DNA of 64,000 bases from G942493375 sp942493375 (GCA_942493375.1 OW818698.1:6138001-6202000), one strand, 5' to 3'; numbered from the stretch's first letter, positions 26,101-33,713 are shown. Numbers and translations: made by a program. The notes: generated by a model not told the origin, from the letters alone.

Positions 26101-26327
26101 TGGAAATTTATATTGGTGTCGGTGTAGTTGACCAGGCACGAAGCCTGCACAGCTATAGCCGGAGCCTGTCTGGAATAGTCAAAAAACATAGGAACCTGTG
26201 CCCAGCCTGATGAGGCATTCGGAACAACCATGCCGGCTACAGGTTGGAATGGTTCTTCAGCGTAGCAGAATACTGATGTACATAATAGAGTGATAAGTAA
26301 GGCAACTGTATATGAAATCCTTATCAT
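23112..26327 (-). CDS. Secreted glycoside-hydrolase-like protein (DUF6067/GH123-like)
   Basis: A 1071-residue protein with a signal peptide (ISYTVALLITLLCTSVFCYA). Residues about 30-215 resemble a CBM9/DOMON-type sugar-binding domain (LWDNDMVEVMLQPYGSGQFF, GWTGHPVYSVKINPTDWQVD). A set of beta domains follows (about 215-650). A TIM-barrel-like region runs from 690 to 980 with FFDELKDAGATIEYCHENW, GIKTIFYFGFLISNKIP, RYDLNGVYFDGTLLAGGC (a strand ending in Asp) and KDPGFIIDHHMSGPVPPIMG. A C-terminal beta domain ends YSRLMVIEKK. This architecture fits proteins annotated as DUF6067 or GH123-like glycosidases, but that family call is from pattern memory. AGGAGC precedes the ATG. It probably degrades extracellular polysaccharide or glycan. 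Confidence 0.65.
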   Translation of the reverse strand: MIRISYTVALLITLLCTSVFCYAEEPFQPVAGMVVPNASSGWAQVPMFFDYSRQAPAIAVQASCLVNYTDTNINFHFTIPIKSKYKPTGINERDGQLWDNDMVEVMLQPYGSGQFFHYMVNAVGQLYDENGTALMNRDLGWTGHPVYSVKINPTDWQVDISIPFSDMGFNLAKGNTIRGRVATMSNEPGNTSYITWLDVPLSFFDLSLFGNWTLSNTLPYAENARLSGLTYDATGKGTLSADYTLKNPTTSDVSIDTPEARVVIPAGGSKSITRKATLGMTKLTQVDLGVKGIVEYKSEIKNGVLPVPDIKALDPATFTVRILNANVLASLVDRVSLSVDGKKLIDAKMVDLPKHKIDMRKWKTGDHKFDYTFVKANGSVFAKITNKVYTFQPEKIKYDVANIDVSRYYKPVKFDGRNIKAALTTYDLNGSILPRQITVNNFQVLDRPISIRFDGQDIPLTGKMKIIKQNKNQFMAVMTRKVGDKTLTITADHRYDGFVWYNVTLESAKEFGYGPLDIVAPLKLDKDVLMGHDSVLYDELFAKAKITDIGAPTDMKGPGYDKKYLPYGRVMNDGESVDIPLSPYAYLATDTDQKFRGVGFCSEGPVGWNLSNYDHTYTLLNRGNGKAEMTMHISDGKTRWKTRKIKFAFGIEPFPIRSYPNNFHKYYRVDSCFWPTAYEKHKDPATGKMVNFFDELKDAGATIEYCHENWTEFENYWKGGCNEPHLKKYTAASHEKGIKTIFYFGFLISNKIPEFALYHDIVMSEPNGYPNDGFNPYYFYRQGDADQRAYNVCYNSIWGDHFVTGLNEAVKRYDLNGVYFDGTLLAGGCANRKHGCGVVDPYGRTIFTLDVLNKRRMGEIIYSEGIKKDPGFIIDHHMSGPVPPIMGLISAYWTGEAAHLFEPRYARTNQESLRVMMNGKLYGVPCDMLRRPEPDIRICWAQSLLVDAYVRLLIGGGKDWLDKSKRMWALYDKYNLSADTFVPYYISDKRIPKDNSLINTSYYETPKVLVVVISNYMNDTPQTVTLDLSAFKKLGSKVTDAWVDEDSTVDNGKLTTTVPALYSRLMVIEKK

Positions 26328-26709
26328 TACAATGTATGCTCCTCATAATAAATCAACGTTTTGGTTATTTGCTCTTGAATTATACCACTCAGTCTGTCTG
26401 GCTCAAAGTGTTGCTATCTGATGGCATGCTTAACGCGATATGTTCACATCATAACTTAGTTGACATACTAATGATTCATCGTGACGAACACAGATCGCAG
26501 ATGAATACTATGTATGCAAAGGTGTTTGCGTGCTACAAGTAATTGCTCCAAAGTAACCATATTGACATGCCATTGTAAGCATGTTACAGTTTTGTGGAAT
26601 GTATTCTTAGGAATGCCACGCACTGCCATATAAGTTCGTATATAAGACGTTGCTATGGTAGTGGTGTGTGTAATGTAACCAAAGAATGCAAATATTTAAG
26701 GAGTATTAT
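26328..26709. other. 382-bp intergenic region with pilin promoter and leader
   Basis: The left half should hold the promoter of the divergent secreted-protein gene, which I cannot place. The right half has the promoter at 26562-26590. A leader of about 110 bases contains a hairpin in which CACTGCCAT (from about 26618) pairs with ATGGTAGTG. Nothing else was recognised. Confidence 0.55.
26562..26590 (+). promoter_or_regulatory. Sigma-70-type promoter of pseudopilin gene 1
   Basis: A TTGACA -35 box (26562-26567), 17 bases, then TACAGT at -10 (26585-26590) preceded by ATG. The -10 context ATGTTACAGT is almost the same as ATGCTACAGT upstream of the second pseudopilin and ATGCTATAGT upstream of accB. 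Confidence 0.7.
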
Positions 26710-27312
26710 ATGAGGTCAAAAAAGGGTTTCACACTTATTGAGCTGCTCGTGGTTATTGCTATAATAGCCATTCTGGCAGCCATTCTCTTCCCGGTCTTTG
26801 CCAAAGCCCGTGAAAAAGCCAGACAAACAGCTTGCACATCAAATGGTAAGCAGATCAGTCTTGCTATGACTATGTACATGGCTGACTACGATCAGATTGT
26901 TGGAACATGGTTTGGTTCCGTGCCGCAGTTTGACCAGGTCGCATGCTTAACTCCTTATATCAAGAATGAACAGATCTGGCTGTGTCCAAGCGGTCCGTAC
27001 AGAAGTGTTGATGATTATAATGGTGCTTGCGTGCGTCCAAACCATACTGTATATGCTTTTGATGTAGCATTACTTGGTTTGCCTGAGACAAGACTTGATA
27101 ATCCCAGCGGCACTATATTGATGGCCGAAAGAGACCAGGGATGTAACTACATGTTCTCTTGTGATTCTTGCCATGGCTACAGTGACACAGTTAATTCTAT
27201 GGTTGCCTATCACAGTGATGGATGTATTGCTGGATTTGTAGATGGTCATGCCAAATGGATGAAGACCACCCAGTTCAACAATCCTGCACTCTGGAAACGC
27301 ACCCGAGGTTAG
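26710..27312 (+). CDS. DUF1559-type pseudopilin 1
   Basis: 200 residues from the ATG at 26710, preferred because TAAGGAG lies 7-8 bases upstream and the protein then starts MRSKKGFTLIELLVV. This is a class III signal peptide with Gly-Phe cleavage, Glu at +5 and a hydrophobic helix through VIAIIAILAAILFPVFAKA. The globular part starts KQISLAMTMYMADYDQ. It contains paired cysteines (LCPSGPYRS, CNYMFSCDSCHGYSD) that may form disulfides, and ends with the H-x9-DG-type motif (IAGFVDGHAKW). It would be processed by prepilin peptidase and assembled by a type II secretion or type IV pilus system. Such genes are greatly expanded in Armatimonadota and Planctomycetes. No assembly machinery is encoded nearby. 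Confidence 0.88.
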   Translation: MRSKKGFTLIELLVVIAIIAILAAILFPVFAKAREKARQTACTSNGKQISLAMTMYMADYDQIVGTWFGSVPQFDQVACLTPYIKNEQIWLCPSGPYRSVDDYNGACVRPNHTVYAFDVALLGLPETRLDNPSGTILMAERDQGCNYMFSCDSCHGYSDTVNSMVAYHSDGCIAGFVDGHAKWMKTTQFNNPALWKRTRG

Positions 27313-27406
27313 TATCTACTTAGCAATATGCATTGGTCTGCATTTATCCTTTTGCTTTGTAATGAGTTAAAGAGTATCTAATCATGACTAATGTTTTCTG
27401 AGCCAT

Positions 27407-27444
27407 ATGAGTTTCGGATACACTGTTATCCGGAACTCATTTTT
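27407..27444 (+). terminator. Rho-independent terminator of pseudopilin gene 1
   Basis: ATGAGTTTCGGATA and TATCCGGAACTCAT form a 14-base stem with a G-T pair around the loop CACTGT, followed by TTTTT. The stem is closely related in sequence to the terminator of the second pseudopilin gene. Confidence 0.88.
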
Positions 27445-27651
27445 GAATTTACGAGAATCAACCACTTCGATAGATATGAACATGCAGACACAACATGCGT
27501 TATGCTAGCTGTTTACTTAAAGTATGTAGCAATTAGTGAATATGATATGTGTTAAACAGTAGAATAATATGTGGTCTGTATGGATTCCTTGTTGACAATT
27601 AAGAGCTTAGAATATTATACAAGACATTTATATAAATTCGTTCATAAGTTG

Positions 27652-27680
27652 TTGACTTATCACTTTTTGCATGCTACAGT
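27652..27680 (+). promoter_or_regulatory. Promoter of pseudopilin gene 2
   Basis: A TTGACT -35 box (27652-27657), 17 bases, then TACAGT (27675-27680) in the context GCATGCTACAGT. It matches the gene 1 promoter in spacing and in the -10 flank. Confidence 0.7.
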
Positions 27681-27695
27681 TTGGACAATGGTACA

Positions 27696-27766
27696 GAGAT
27701 GCCTGTTTTGAGGACTAGCAATACCGTATTCGTGGGGAACCGAATGGCAGGTAAGGTGCTAATCTC
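27696..27766 (+). promoter_or_regulatory. Possible structured leader RNA of pseudopilin gene 2
   Basis: GAGAT (27696-27700) and ATCTC (27762-27766) can pair to close the domain, TGCC (27700-27703) overlaps a possible pairing with GGCA (27746-27749), and ATTCG (27728-27732) pairs with CGAAT (27741-27745) around TGGGGAAC. The element sits between the promoter and the AAGGAGG ribosome site. Conserved-looking words GGGGAACC and GGTGCTAATCTC hint at a ligand-binding RNA, but they do not match the c-di-GMP-I consensus. The class is unassigned and the structure is from pairing by eye. Confidence 0.35.
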
Positions 27767-27795
27767 ACACAAAATATATCAACAAGGAGGACTGT

Positions 27796-28398
27796 ATGAA
27801 TTCACAGCGTAAAGGTTTTACACTAATTGAACTGCTTGTAGTAATAGCGATAATCGCAATACTGGCAGCGATTCTCTTCCCGGTATTTGCGAAAGCAAGA
27901 GAAAAAGCACGCCAGACCGCTTGTTTATCTAACGGCAAGCAGATATCGTTAGCCATGACTATGTATATGGCTGACTATGACCAGATTATTGGAACATGGT
28001 TTGGAACTGTTCCTCAATTCGACCAGGTTACAACTCTGACACCTTACATCAAAAACACGCAGGTATGGATTTGTCCCAGCGGACCGTATCGGGATATTCC
28101 AGCTATGGCTGGGACATGTCGCCCAAACCACACTATATATGCTTTTGATGTCGCTTTACTCGGTATGCCGGAAACAATAGTTAAAAATCCTGGAAGTTGC
28201 ATACTGATGGCGGAATCAGACCGAGCATGTAACTACATATTCTCCTGTGATGGATGCCATGGCTACTCAGATACTATTGCCACAATAGGCACATTTCATA
28301 ATGGAGGATGTACGGCCGGATTCGTAGACGGTCATTCCAAGTGGTATAAAAAAGAAGCATTTGACAACAAGTCTCTCTGGCAAATAACACGTGGCTGA
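27796..28398 (+). CDS. DUF1559-type pseudopilin 2
   Basis: 200 residues, a close paralogue of the upstream pseudopilin along its whole length. The prepilin signal KGFTLIELLVVIAIIAILAA is identical, as is KAREKARQTAC, and the Cys pattern (ICPSGPYRD, CNYIFSCDGCHGYSD) and C-terminal AGFVDGHSKWYKK are kept. AAGGAGG precedes the ATG by 7 bases. It has its own promoter and terminator, so the two are a tandem gene duplication and not an operon. Differences concentrate in surface loops. Assembly by a pseudopilus apparatus encoded elsewhere is inferred. Confidence 0.88.
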   Translation: MNSQRKGFTLIELLVVIAIIAILAAILFPVFAKAREKARQTACLSNGKQISLAMTMYMADYDQIIGTWFGTVPQFDQVTTLTPYIKNTQVWICPSGPYRDIPAMAGTCRPNHTIYAFDVALLGMPETIVKNPGSCILMAESDRACNYIFSCDGCHGYSDTIATIGTFHNGGCTAGFVDGHSKWYKKEAFDNKSLWQITRG

Positions 28399-28494
28399 CC
28401 GGTACCGTTTTACACATTACTTGCCGTGATTGTTTGGTCAACTCCAGGAATAGGGATTGCTGGTTCAGATTGAATTGATATAAGTCGTATGCAT

Positions 28495-28535
28495 GAGTTC
28501 CGGAATGCTGTTTATTCCGGAACTCGTTTTGTTTT
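28495..28535 (+). terminator. Rho-independent terminator of pseudopilin gene 2
   Basis: GAGTTCCGGAAT and ATTCCGGAACTC form a perfect 12-base stem around GCTGTTT, followed by GTTTTGTTTTG. The stem is homologous in sequence to the terminator of gene 1. Confidence 0.88.
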
Positions 28536-28559
28536 GTGTTTCATATTGATGCTTCAAAA

Positions 28560-28589
28560 TTGACATTGGACCCTTTTGGATGCTATAGT
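28560..28589 (+). promoter_or_regulatory. Promoter of the accB-hom-thrC region
   Basis: A TTGACA -35 box (28560-28565), 18 bases, then TATAGT (28584-28589) with an extended TGC just before it. The leader to the accB start is about 70 bases. Confidence 0.72.
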
Positions 28590-28664
28590 ACCGACGGTAA
28601 GTATGAGGCTAACAGGCCTTAAATAGATGAGAATGACCACGTCGTTTTCAAGGAGAATGCACGA

Positions 28665-29141
28665 TTGTTGGAACCGGATATGCAGGTATCGAAGGTTAAG
28701 ACTGTAGTTGACTTGGCCGATAAACATCATTTAGCTGAGCTGACTGTTACTGAGGGTGATCTCACCATAACCGTCAGGCGTGCAGGCCCACCTCAGGTTA
28801 CTCAGGTTGTCCCTGTCGCTGGCGTTCACCACGTTGAAGAGTATGAAGAGACTGAGCTGGCTGACATTGTCGAAGAAACTGTTGCCATCGATGAAGATAT
28901 ACACGAAATAGTTGCCCCGCTGGTTGGTGTCTTCTACAGGGCGCCGAGTCCGGATTCACCTAATTTCGTGGAAGTGGGCGATGTTGTTGAAATAGGCCAG
29001 GAAGTCGGCCTCATAGAAGCAATGAAGGTATTTAGCCCGGTCCCCAGCGAAGTAGCCGGCCAGATAGTTGAGATACCAGTTAACGGTGGTCAGCTAGTGC
29101 ATCAGGGTGATGTCCTTGTGCGTATCCGTTTGACTACCTGA
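28665..29141 (+). CDS. accB: Biotin carboxyl carrier protein of acetyl-CoA carboxylase
   Basis: 158 residues from a TTG with AAGGAG 9 bases upstream; an internal ATG at residue 6 is the alternative start. The N-terminal segment (KVKTVVDLADKHHLAELTVT) is the usual AccB interaction region. A Pro/Val/Glu-rich linker (about 45-85) and the C-terminal biotinyl domain follow. The biotinylation site is in GLIEAMKVFSPVPSEVAGQI, with Lys in the EAMKV motif. The protein carries carboxybiotin between biotin carboxylase and carboxyltransferase in the first step of fatty-acid synthesis. accC usually follows directly but is not here. Instead hom lies 81 bases downstream. Confidence 0.92.
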   Translation: MLEPDMQVSKVKTVVDLADKHHLAELTVTEGDLTITVRRAGPPQVTQVVPVAGVHHVEEYEETELADIVEETVAIDEDIHEIVAPLVGVFYRAPSPDSPNFVEVGDVVEIGQEVGLIEAMKVFSPVPSEVAGQIVEIPVNGGQLVHQGDVLVRIRLTT

Positions 29142-29222
29142 TTCGTGCCCTCCAAAGGCCGTTTGTAATTCGGGGTTCTACCCCTCCCTCTACCACTAAA
29201 AAATATCCCAGGAGCTGCCAGG

Positions 29223-30509
29223 TTGAAGAATGTAGTTAATGTAGGAGTTATAGGGTTTGGAATTGTAGGCGCGGGTGCTGTACAGATCCTTCAGCAGAAC
29301 CGCGAGTCCATCAAGCGCAAAGTCGGGTGCGATATACAGGTCACACGCATTGCCGATCTGGACATAACTACCCCGCGACCGGTGCAGGTAGACCCTTCCA
29401 TTTTAACTACAGACGCCAGGTCGATTATTAACGATCCGGATATTGATATTGTTGTGGAGACAATTGGCGGACTCAAACCGGCGGGAGATTTCATCCGGGA
29501 CGCTCTGCGCAATGGTAAGCACGTAGTTACAGCCAACAAAGAGCTTATTGCAAAAGAAGGCATTACGATACTGCCTTTAGCCGAAGAAAAGGGCTGCGAT
29601 TTTGCATTCGAAGCCAGCGTGGGTGGGGGAATACCTATTATAGGCCCTATGAAAACATCCCTGGCAGGCAATGAGATACTTGAGCTTAAAGGCATTGTCA
29701 ACGGCACCACCAACTATATCCTCACACGCATGCGTGACGAAGGACTCAGCTATGGCGATGTCCTGAAAGATGCTCAGAGCAAAGGATATGCCGAAGCCAA
29801 TCCGTCAGCTGATGTCGATGGTCATGATGCCGCATACAAGCTTTCTATACTTGCTTCCATAGCATTTACCAGCAGAGTAGATGTAAACCAGGTCTACCGC
29901 GAGGGAATAACTGGAGTTACTGCACAGGATATGAAATATGCTGAGCAGTTAGGCTACAAAGTTAAGCTCCTTGCGATTGCAAAGCTGATCGATGGCGGGA
30001 TCTCTGCCAGAGTGCATCCTGCATTTGTCCCGGCTACTCATCCATTGGCTGCTGTTGACGGTGTGTTCAATGGGATATTCATCCGGGGTGATGCAGTCGG
30101 CGATGTGATGTTCTACGGACCGGGAGCTGGTTCAATGGCTGCAGGCAGCGCCGTAGTTGGCGACGTTATAGATATCGCCCGCAACATCAGGTTCGGATGC
30201 ACATCCCGTGTCAGTTGCACATGTTTTGACGAGAGACCGGCATTAGGCGCTGAGAGCGTTTCATGCCGCAACTATATAAGAATTATTACAGAAGACAAAC
30301 CCAGAGTGCTTGCTTCGATTGCCGGTAAGTTTGCAGACGCCAATGTCAGTATCGAATCAGTCCTGCAGACCGTGCTCCCAAGCTCAGATGCCGAGATAGT
30401 CTGGTTGACACATACATCAGCCGAACTCTCCGTGCGCGCAGCATTGGAAGCAATAAAAGAACTGCCTGTAGTCAAAGAGATTGCCAGTTGGATTAGAGTA
30501 GAGGATTAA
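29223..30509 (+). CDS. hom: Homoserine dehydrogenase
   Basis: 428 residues from a TTG with AGGAG 8 bases upstream. The Rossmann fold opens VGVIGFGIVGAGAVQIL. The catalytic region has GKHVVTANKELIAKEG (nicotinamide site) and ASVGGGIPIIGPMKTSLAGN, followed by GIVNGTTNYILTRM and the DVDGHDAAYKLSILASIAF block that binds aspartate semialdehyde. A C-terminal ACT domain (ITEDKPRVLASIAGKFADAN) is present, so threonine feedback is expected. It reduces aspartate semialdehyde to homoserine, the branch point to threonine and methionine. It is followed 11 bases later by thrC. No thrB of the GHMP type is present. Confidence 0.96.
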   Translation: MKNVVNVGVIGFGIVGAGAVQILQQNRESIKRKVGCDIQVTRIADLDITTPRPVQVDPSILTTDARSIINDPDIDIVVETIGGLKPAGDFIRDALRNGKHVVTANKELIAKEGITILPLAEEKGCDFAFEASVGGGIPIIGPMKTSLAGNEILELKGIVNGTTNYILTRMRDEGLSYGDVLKDAQSKGYAEANPSADVDGHDAAYKLSILASIAFTSRVDVNQVYREGITGVTAQDMKYAEQLGYKVKLLAIAKLIDGGISARVHPAFVPATHPLAAVDGVFNGIFIRGDAVGDVMFYGPGAGSMAAGSAVVGDVIDIARNIRFGCTSRVSCTCFDERPALGAESVSCRNYIRIITEDKPRVLASIAGKFADANVSIESVLQTVLPSSDAEIVWLTHTSAELSVRAALEAIKELPVVKEIASWIRVED

Positions 30510-30520
30510 GGATAACTGAT

Positions 30521-31594
30521 ATGAGCTGCGATTGTTACAAGAGGCTTCCCCTCATAGAAAGATACCGCGAATATTTACCGCTGACGGATTCAACCCCGAT
30601 TATTTCCCTGATGGAAGGGTACACGCCGCTGGTCCGCTGCGATAGACTGGCAGCTAAAATCAGCGACAAGATCACGCTGTATGTGAAGTTTGAGGGTATG
30701 AACCCGACCGGTAGTTTCAAAGACCGTGGTATGACTATGGCCATAAGCAAGGCTGTAGAAGCCGGAAGCAAAGCCACTATCTGCGCTTCCACCGGCAATA
30801 CCGCCGCCTCCGCTGCTGCATATTCTGCAAGAGCTGGCCTGGTCTGCGCTGTAATTCTGCCTCAGGGTGAAGTTGCATTAGGTAAGGTCAGTCAGTCAAT
30901 GATGCACGGTGCAAAGGTTATCGCTGTAGAAGGCAACTTTGACGACGCACTGCGAATTGTCCGCGAGATCGATGAGCAGTTCCCCATAACCATGGTCAAC
31001 TCTTTGAACCCATACAGAATAGCCGGACAGATGACCGGATCATTCGAGATCTGTGATGACCTTGGGCATGCTCCCACTTTCCACGCTATTCCAGTTGGTA
31101 ACGCTGGGAACATAACAGCATATTGGGCTGGATACAATAGATACATGGAAGCTGGTAAAATCGATTACAAGCCGAGAATGCTTGGATTCCAGGCTGCGAA
31201 GTCTGCTCCGATTGTTGATGGACACGTTATCGATGAGCCTGAGACCATTGCAACAGCTATCCGCATCGGCAACCCGGCAAGCTGGAAACAGGCTGAAGCT
31301 GCCAGGGATGAGTCCGGTGGAGTCATAGAGAAAGTTACCGACGAAGAGATCACCGAAGCCCAGAAACTGCTTGCAGCAACTGAAGGCGTTTTCTGTGAGC
31401 CTGCCAGCGCCGCTTCAGTTGCAGGTATCATTAAGAAGGCCAAAGCAGGTTTCTTCACCGAGAAGTGTGAGATTGTCTGCATACTGACCGGACACGGACT
31501 CAAAGACACCAAACGCGCAATTGAAATTTGTTCACCAGTTATAGAAACACCCGCCGATGTTCAGGCGGTTGCCAGGGAGATGAACCTACTATGA
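30521..31594 (+). CDS. thrC: Threonine synthase
   Basis: A 357-residue PLP enzyme of the short, plant/Bacillus-like type. The PLP lysine lies in NPTGSFKDRGMTMAI (about residue 65). The phosphate-binding and cofactor segments CASTGNTAASAAAYSARAG and IPVGNAGNITAYWAGYN follow, and the C-terminal GVFCEPASAASVAGI and ILTGHGLKD motifs are typical. It converts O-phosphohomoserine to threonine. The start overlaps no gene but follows hom by 11 bases, and its TGA overlaps the purC ATG by four bases, so hom, thrC and purC form one transcription unit. Confidence 0.96.
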   Translation: MSCDCYKRLPLIERYREYLPLTDSTPIISLMEGYTPLVRCDRLAAKISDKITLYVKFEGMNPTGSFKDRGMTMAISKAVEAGSKATICASTGNTAASAAAYSARAGLVCAVILPQGEVALGKVSQSMMHGAKVIAVEGNFDDALRIVREIDEQFPITMVNSLNPYRIAGQMTGSFEICDDLGHAPTFHAIPVGNAGNITAYWAGYNRYMEAGKIDYKPRMLGFQAAKSAPIVDGHVIDEPETIATAIRIGNPASWKQAEAARDESGGVIEKVTDEEITEAQKLLAATEGVFCEPASAASVAGIIKKAKAGFFTEKCEIVCILTGHGLKDTKRAIEICSPVIETPADVQAVAREMNLL

Positions 31595-32523
31595 TCGTGC
31601 TAAATACCGAAATCAACGGCATCAAAAAACACGCTCAAGGCAAAGTCAGAGACGTATATGACCTTGGGGATTCCTACCTGATGATCGCCACCGATCGCCT
31701 CTCTGCGTTTGATGTGGTGCTTCCGACGGGTATACCAGACAAGGGTAAGGTTCTTACTCAGATATCCCTGTTCTGGTTTGAAATGACCACCGGGATTATC
31801 GACAATCACGTGATTTCAGCGGACATCAAAGTCATTATCGAAAAACTGGGCAAGTGTGGGGTATCCAATCCAGCTCAGTATGAAGAGATGCTGGACGGAC
31901 GCTCAATGATCGTGGTCAAAGCTGAACCTACACCGATTGAGTGTGTAGTGAGAGGCTACCTTGCTGGTTCTGCATGGAAAGAGTATTCAGCTCTGCGCAA
32001 AGCATCCTCCGGAGGGCCGATTGTCCTTCATGGAGTAGAGCTGCCTGCAGACATGGTTGAATCTCAAAAAATGCCGGAACCGGTGTTTACACCTTCTACC
32101 AAAGAGTCCAGTGGGCACGACATCAATATTAGTGCAGAACGGGCACGGGAGATCGTTGGAGAAGATATAGGAACTCAGCTGGAAGCAGCCAGCCTTGCAG
32201 TTTATAAGTCTGCTTCAGAGTATGCTGCTGAACGCGGGATTATAATCTGCGACACCAAGTTTGAGTTCGGAATGTATAATGGCAGCTTGATCATAATTGA
32301 TGAAGTCCTTACGCCGGATTCATCCCGATTCTGGTCTGCATCGGACTATGAGCCAGGCAGGAGCCAGGCATCGTTCGATAAGCAGTTTGTGCGTGATTAT
32401 TTATTGACCCTTGATTGGGATCAGACCTATCCTGGTCCTGTGCTCCCGGATGAGATTGCCGATAAGACGGCTGAAAAATACCGTGAAGCATACAAACTTG
32501 TTGTTGGTAAGGAACTACCGTAG
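31591..32523 (+). CDS. purC: SAICAR synthase
   Basis: 310 residues from the ATG that overlaps the thrC stop. A longer upstream reading frame is rejected because it lies inside thrC. N-terminal HAQGKVRDVYDLGDSYLMIA and TDRLSAFDVVLP are the conserved ATP-site segments of PurC. RGYLAGSAWKEY (about residue 125), TPSTKESSGHDINIS and DTKFEFGMYNGSLIIIDEVL with LTPDSSRFW complete the family signature. The enzyme joins CAIR and aspartate in purine synthesis. The length is that of the larger, yeast-like PurC class and not the 240-residue B. subtilis form. Linking purine and aspartate-family genes is plausible because both consume aspartate. Confidence 0.96.
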   Translation: MIVLNTEINGIKKHAQGKVRDVYDLGDSYLMIATDRLSAFDVVLPTGIPDKGKVLTQISLFWFEMTTGIIDNHVISADIKVIIEKLGKCGVSNPAQYEEMLDGRSMIVVKAEPTPIECVVRGYLAGSAWKEYSALRKASSGGPIVLHGVELPADMVESQKMPEPVFTPSTKESSGHDINISAERAREIVGEDIGTQLEAASLAVYKSASEYAAERGIIICDTKFEFGMYNGSLIIIDEVLTPDSSRFWSASDYEPGRSQASFDKQFVRDYLLTLDWDQTYPGPVLPDEIADKTAEKYREAYKLVVGKELP

Positions 32524-33713
32524 TGAAACACTTTCTGATCATATTCGATGGAATGGCTGATGAGCCGCTGAAGGAACTGGATGGCAAGACGCCGATGCAG
32601 GTCGCGCGTAAACCGTTCATGAATGCCCTCGCAGAACAGGGGATGGTTGGCGCAGCCAATACAACCCCGGAAGGCATGTCTCCCGGCAGCGATGTCACCA
32701 ATATGGGAATCCTCGGATATGACCCGAAGCTTTACTATACAGGTCGCGCGGCTATCGAAGCCGCCAGCCTGCAAGTTCCAATGGAGCCGACAGACGTAGC
32801 ATTTCGGACGAACCTGGTAAGTAGCGATGGAGAGACTATGATCGACTCCAGCGCCGGGCATATTACAACCGAAGAAGCATGGCCGCTGATTGAGCTCATA
32901 CGAGAAAAACTCTCTACTAACCGGATCAGGTTTTATCCTGGAGTCAGTTACAGGCATCTGATGGTTTGGGGAGATGGGTCGATGAATGTTCACCTGACTG
33001 CCCCCTATAAGTTCCATGGAAAACCGCTCAATGAGCACCTGCCTGAGGGTGATAATGCTGATCAGATGACCTCTATGATTTATGACTCATTTGAGATTCT
33101 GGACAACCACCCGATCAACAAGCGCAGACGTGACCAGGGGCTGAATCCTGCCAATATGATCTGGTTCTGGGCTGAAGGCACGATGCCGAACATGCCCAGT
33201 TTCCTGCGCAAAACCGGCTACTCAGGAGCCGTTGTAGCTGCTGTTGACCTTATCAAAGGCTTGGGCCGTATGGTTGGACTGGAAGTGATGGATGTTCCCG
33301 GAGCAACCGGATACATTGATACGAACTTCCTCGGAAAAGGCAGCTATGCAGTCGATGCAGCAGACAGGCACGATTTTGTCTGGGTGCATGTAGAAGCAGC
33401 TGACGAAGCCGGACACGAGCAGGACATAGACAAGAAGATCAAAGCCATTGAAGACATGGACGAAAAAGTCCTGGGCACGATCCTGCACGGAATGAAGCGC
33501 AAAGGTTACGATTTCAGGATTCTCCTGATGCCTGACCATCCGACGCCGATTGCCACTGGATCCCATTCATCTGACCTGGTACCGTTCCTGGTATACGACT
33601 CAACGGCAATCAAGCGCAACATTCTACCATACGATGAACGAGCAGTCCCAGAAACCAAAACCATTATAGAGTTCGCACCGGATCTGATTAATATACTGCT
33701 AGATAACAATTGA
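32523..33713 (+). CDS. ApgM-like protein, probable homoserine kinase
   Basis: 396 residues from a GTG that shares its first base with the purC stop codon. It belongs to the alkaline-phosphatase superfamily branch of archaeal-type cofactor-independent phosphoglycerate mutases (ApgM). The metal/nucleophile start is HFLIIFDGMADEPLKELDGK, then GMSPGSDVTNMGILGYDP with the nucleophilic Ser. Later come FVWVHVEAADEAGHEQDIDK and MPDHPTPIATGSHSSDLVPF, holding metal ligands. Bacterial members of this group are described as proposed homoserine kinases (TIGR02535). Here it closes a hom-thrC-purC unit that lacks thrB, which supports that role over glycolysis. Distinguishing the two from sequence alone is not secure. 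Confidence 0.85.
   Translation: MKHFLIIFDGMADEPLKELDGKTPMQVARKPFMNALAEQGMVGAANTTPEGMSPGSDVTNMGILGYDPKLYYTGRAAIEAASLQVPMEPTDVAFRTNLVSSDGETMIDSSAGHITTEEAWPLIELIREKLSTNRIRFYPGVSYRHLMVWGDGSMNVHLTAPYKFHGKPLNEHLPEGDNADQMTSMIYDSFEILDNHPINKRRRDQGLNPANMIWFWAEGTMPNMPSFLRKTGYSGAVVAAVDLIKGLGRMVGLEVMDVPGATGYIDTNFLGKGSYAVDAADRHDFVWVHVEAADEAGHEQDIDKKIKAIEDMDEKVLGTILHGMKRKGYDFRILLMPDHPTPIATGSHSSDLVPFLVYDSTAIKRNILPYDERAVPETKTIIEFAPDLINILLDNN

Larger units (their letters stand above)
27313..27795. other. 483-bp region between the pseudopilin genes
   Basis: It contains the terminator of gene 1 (27407-27444), an AT-rich stretch with no recognised feature (about 27450-27640), the promoter of gene 2 (27652-27680) and a potentially structured leader (27696-27766). 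Confidence 0.65.

Noticed and set aside
27696..27766. c-di-GMP-I (GEMM) riboswitch
   Set aside because: The core GCAAA...GCCUCCGGCCUAA elements and the tetraloop-receptor pattern are absent.
32523..33713. Plain glycolytic phosphoglycerate mutase
   Set aside because: Not excluded by motifs, but its overlap with the threonine-pathway genes and the absence of thrB favour the proposed homoserine-kinase role.
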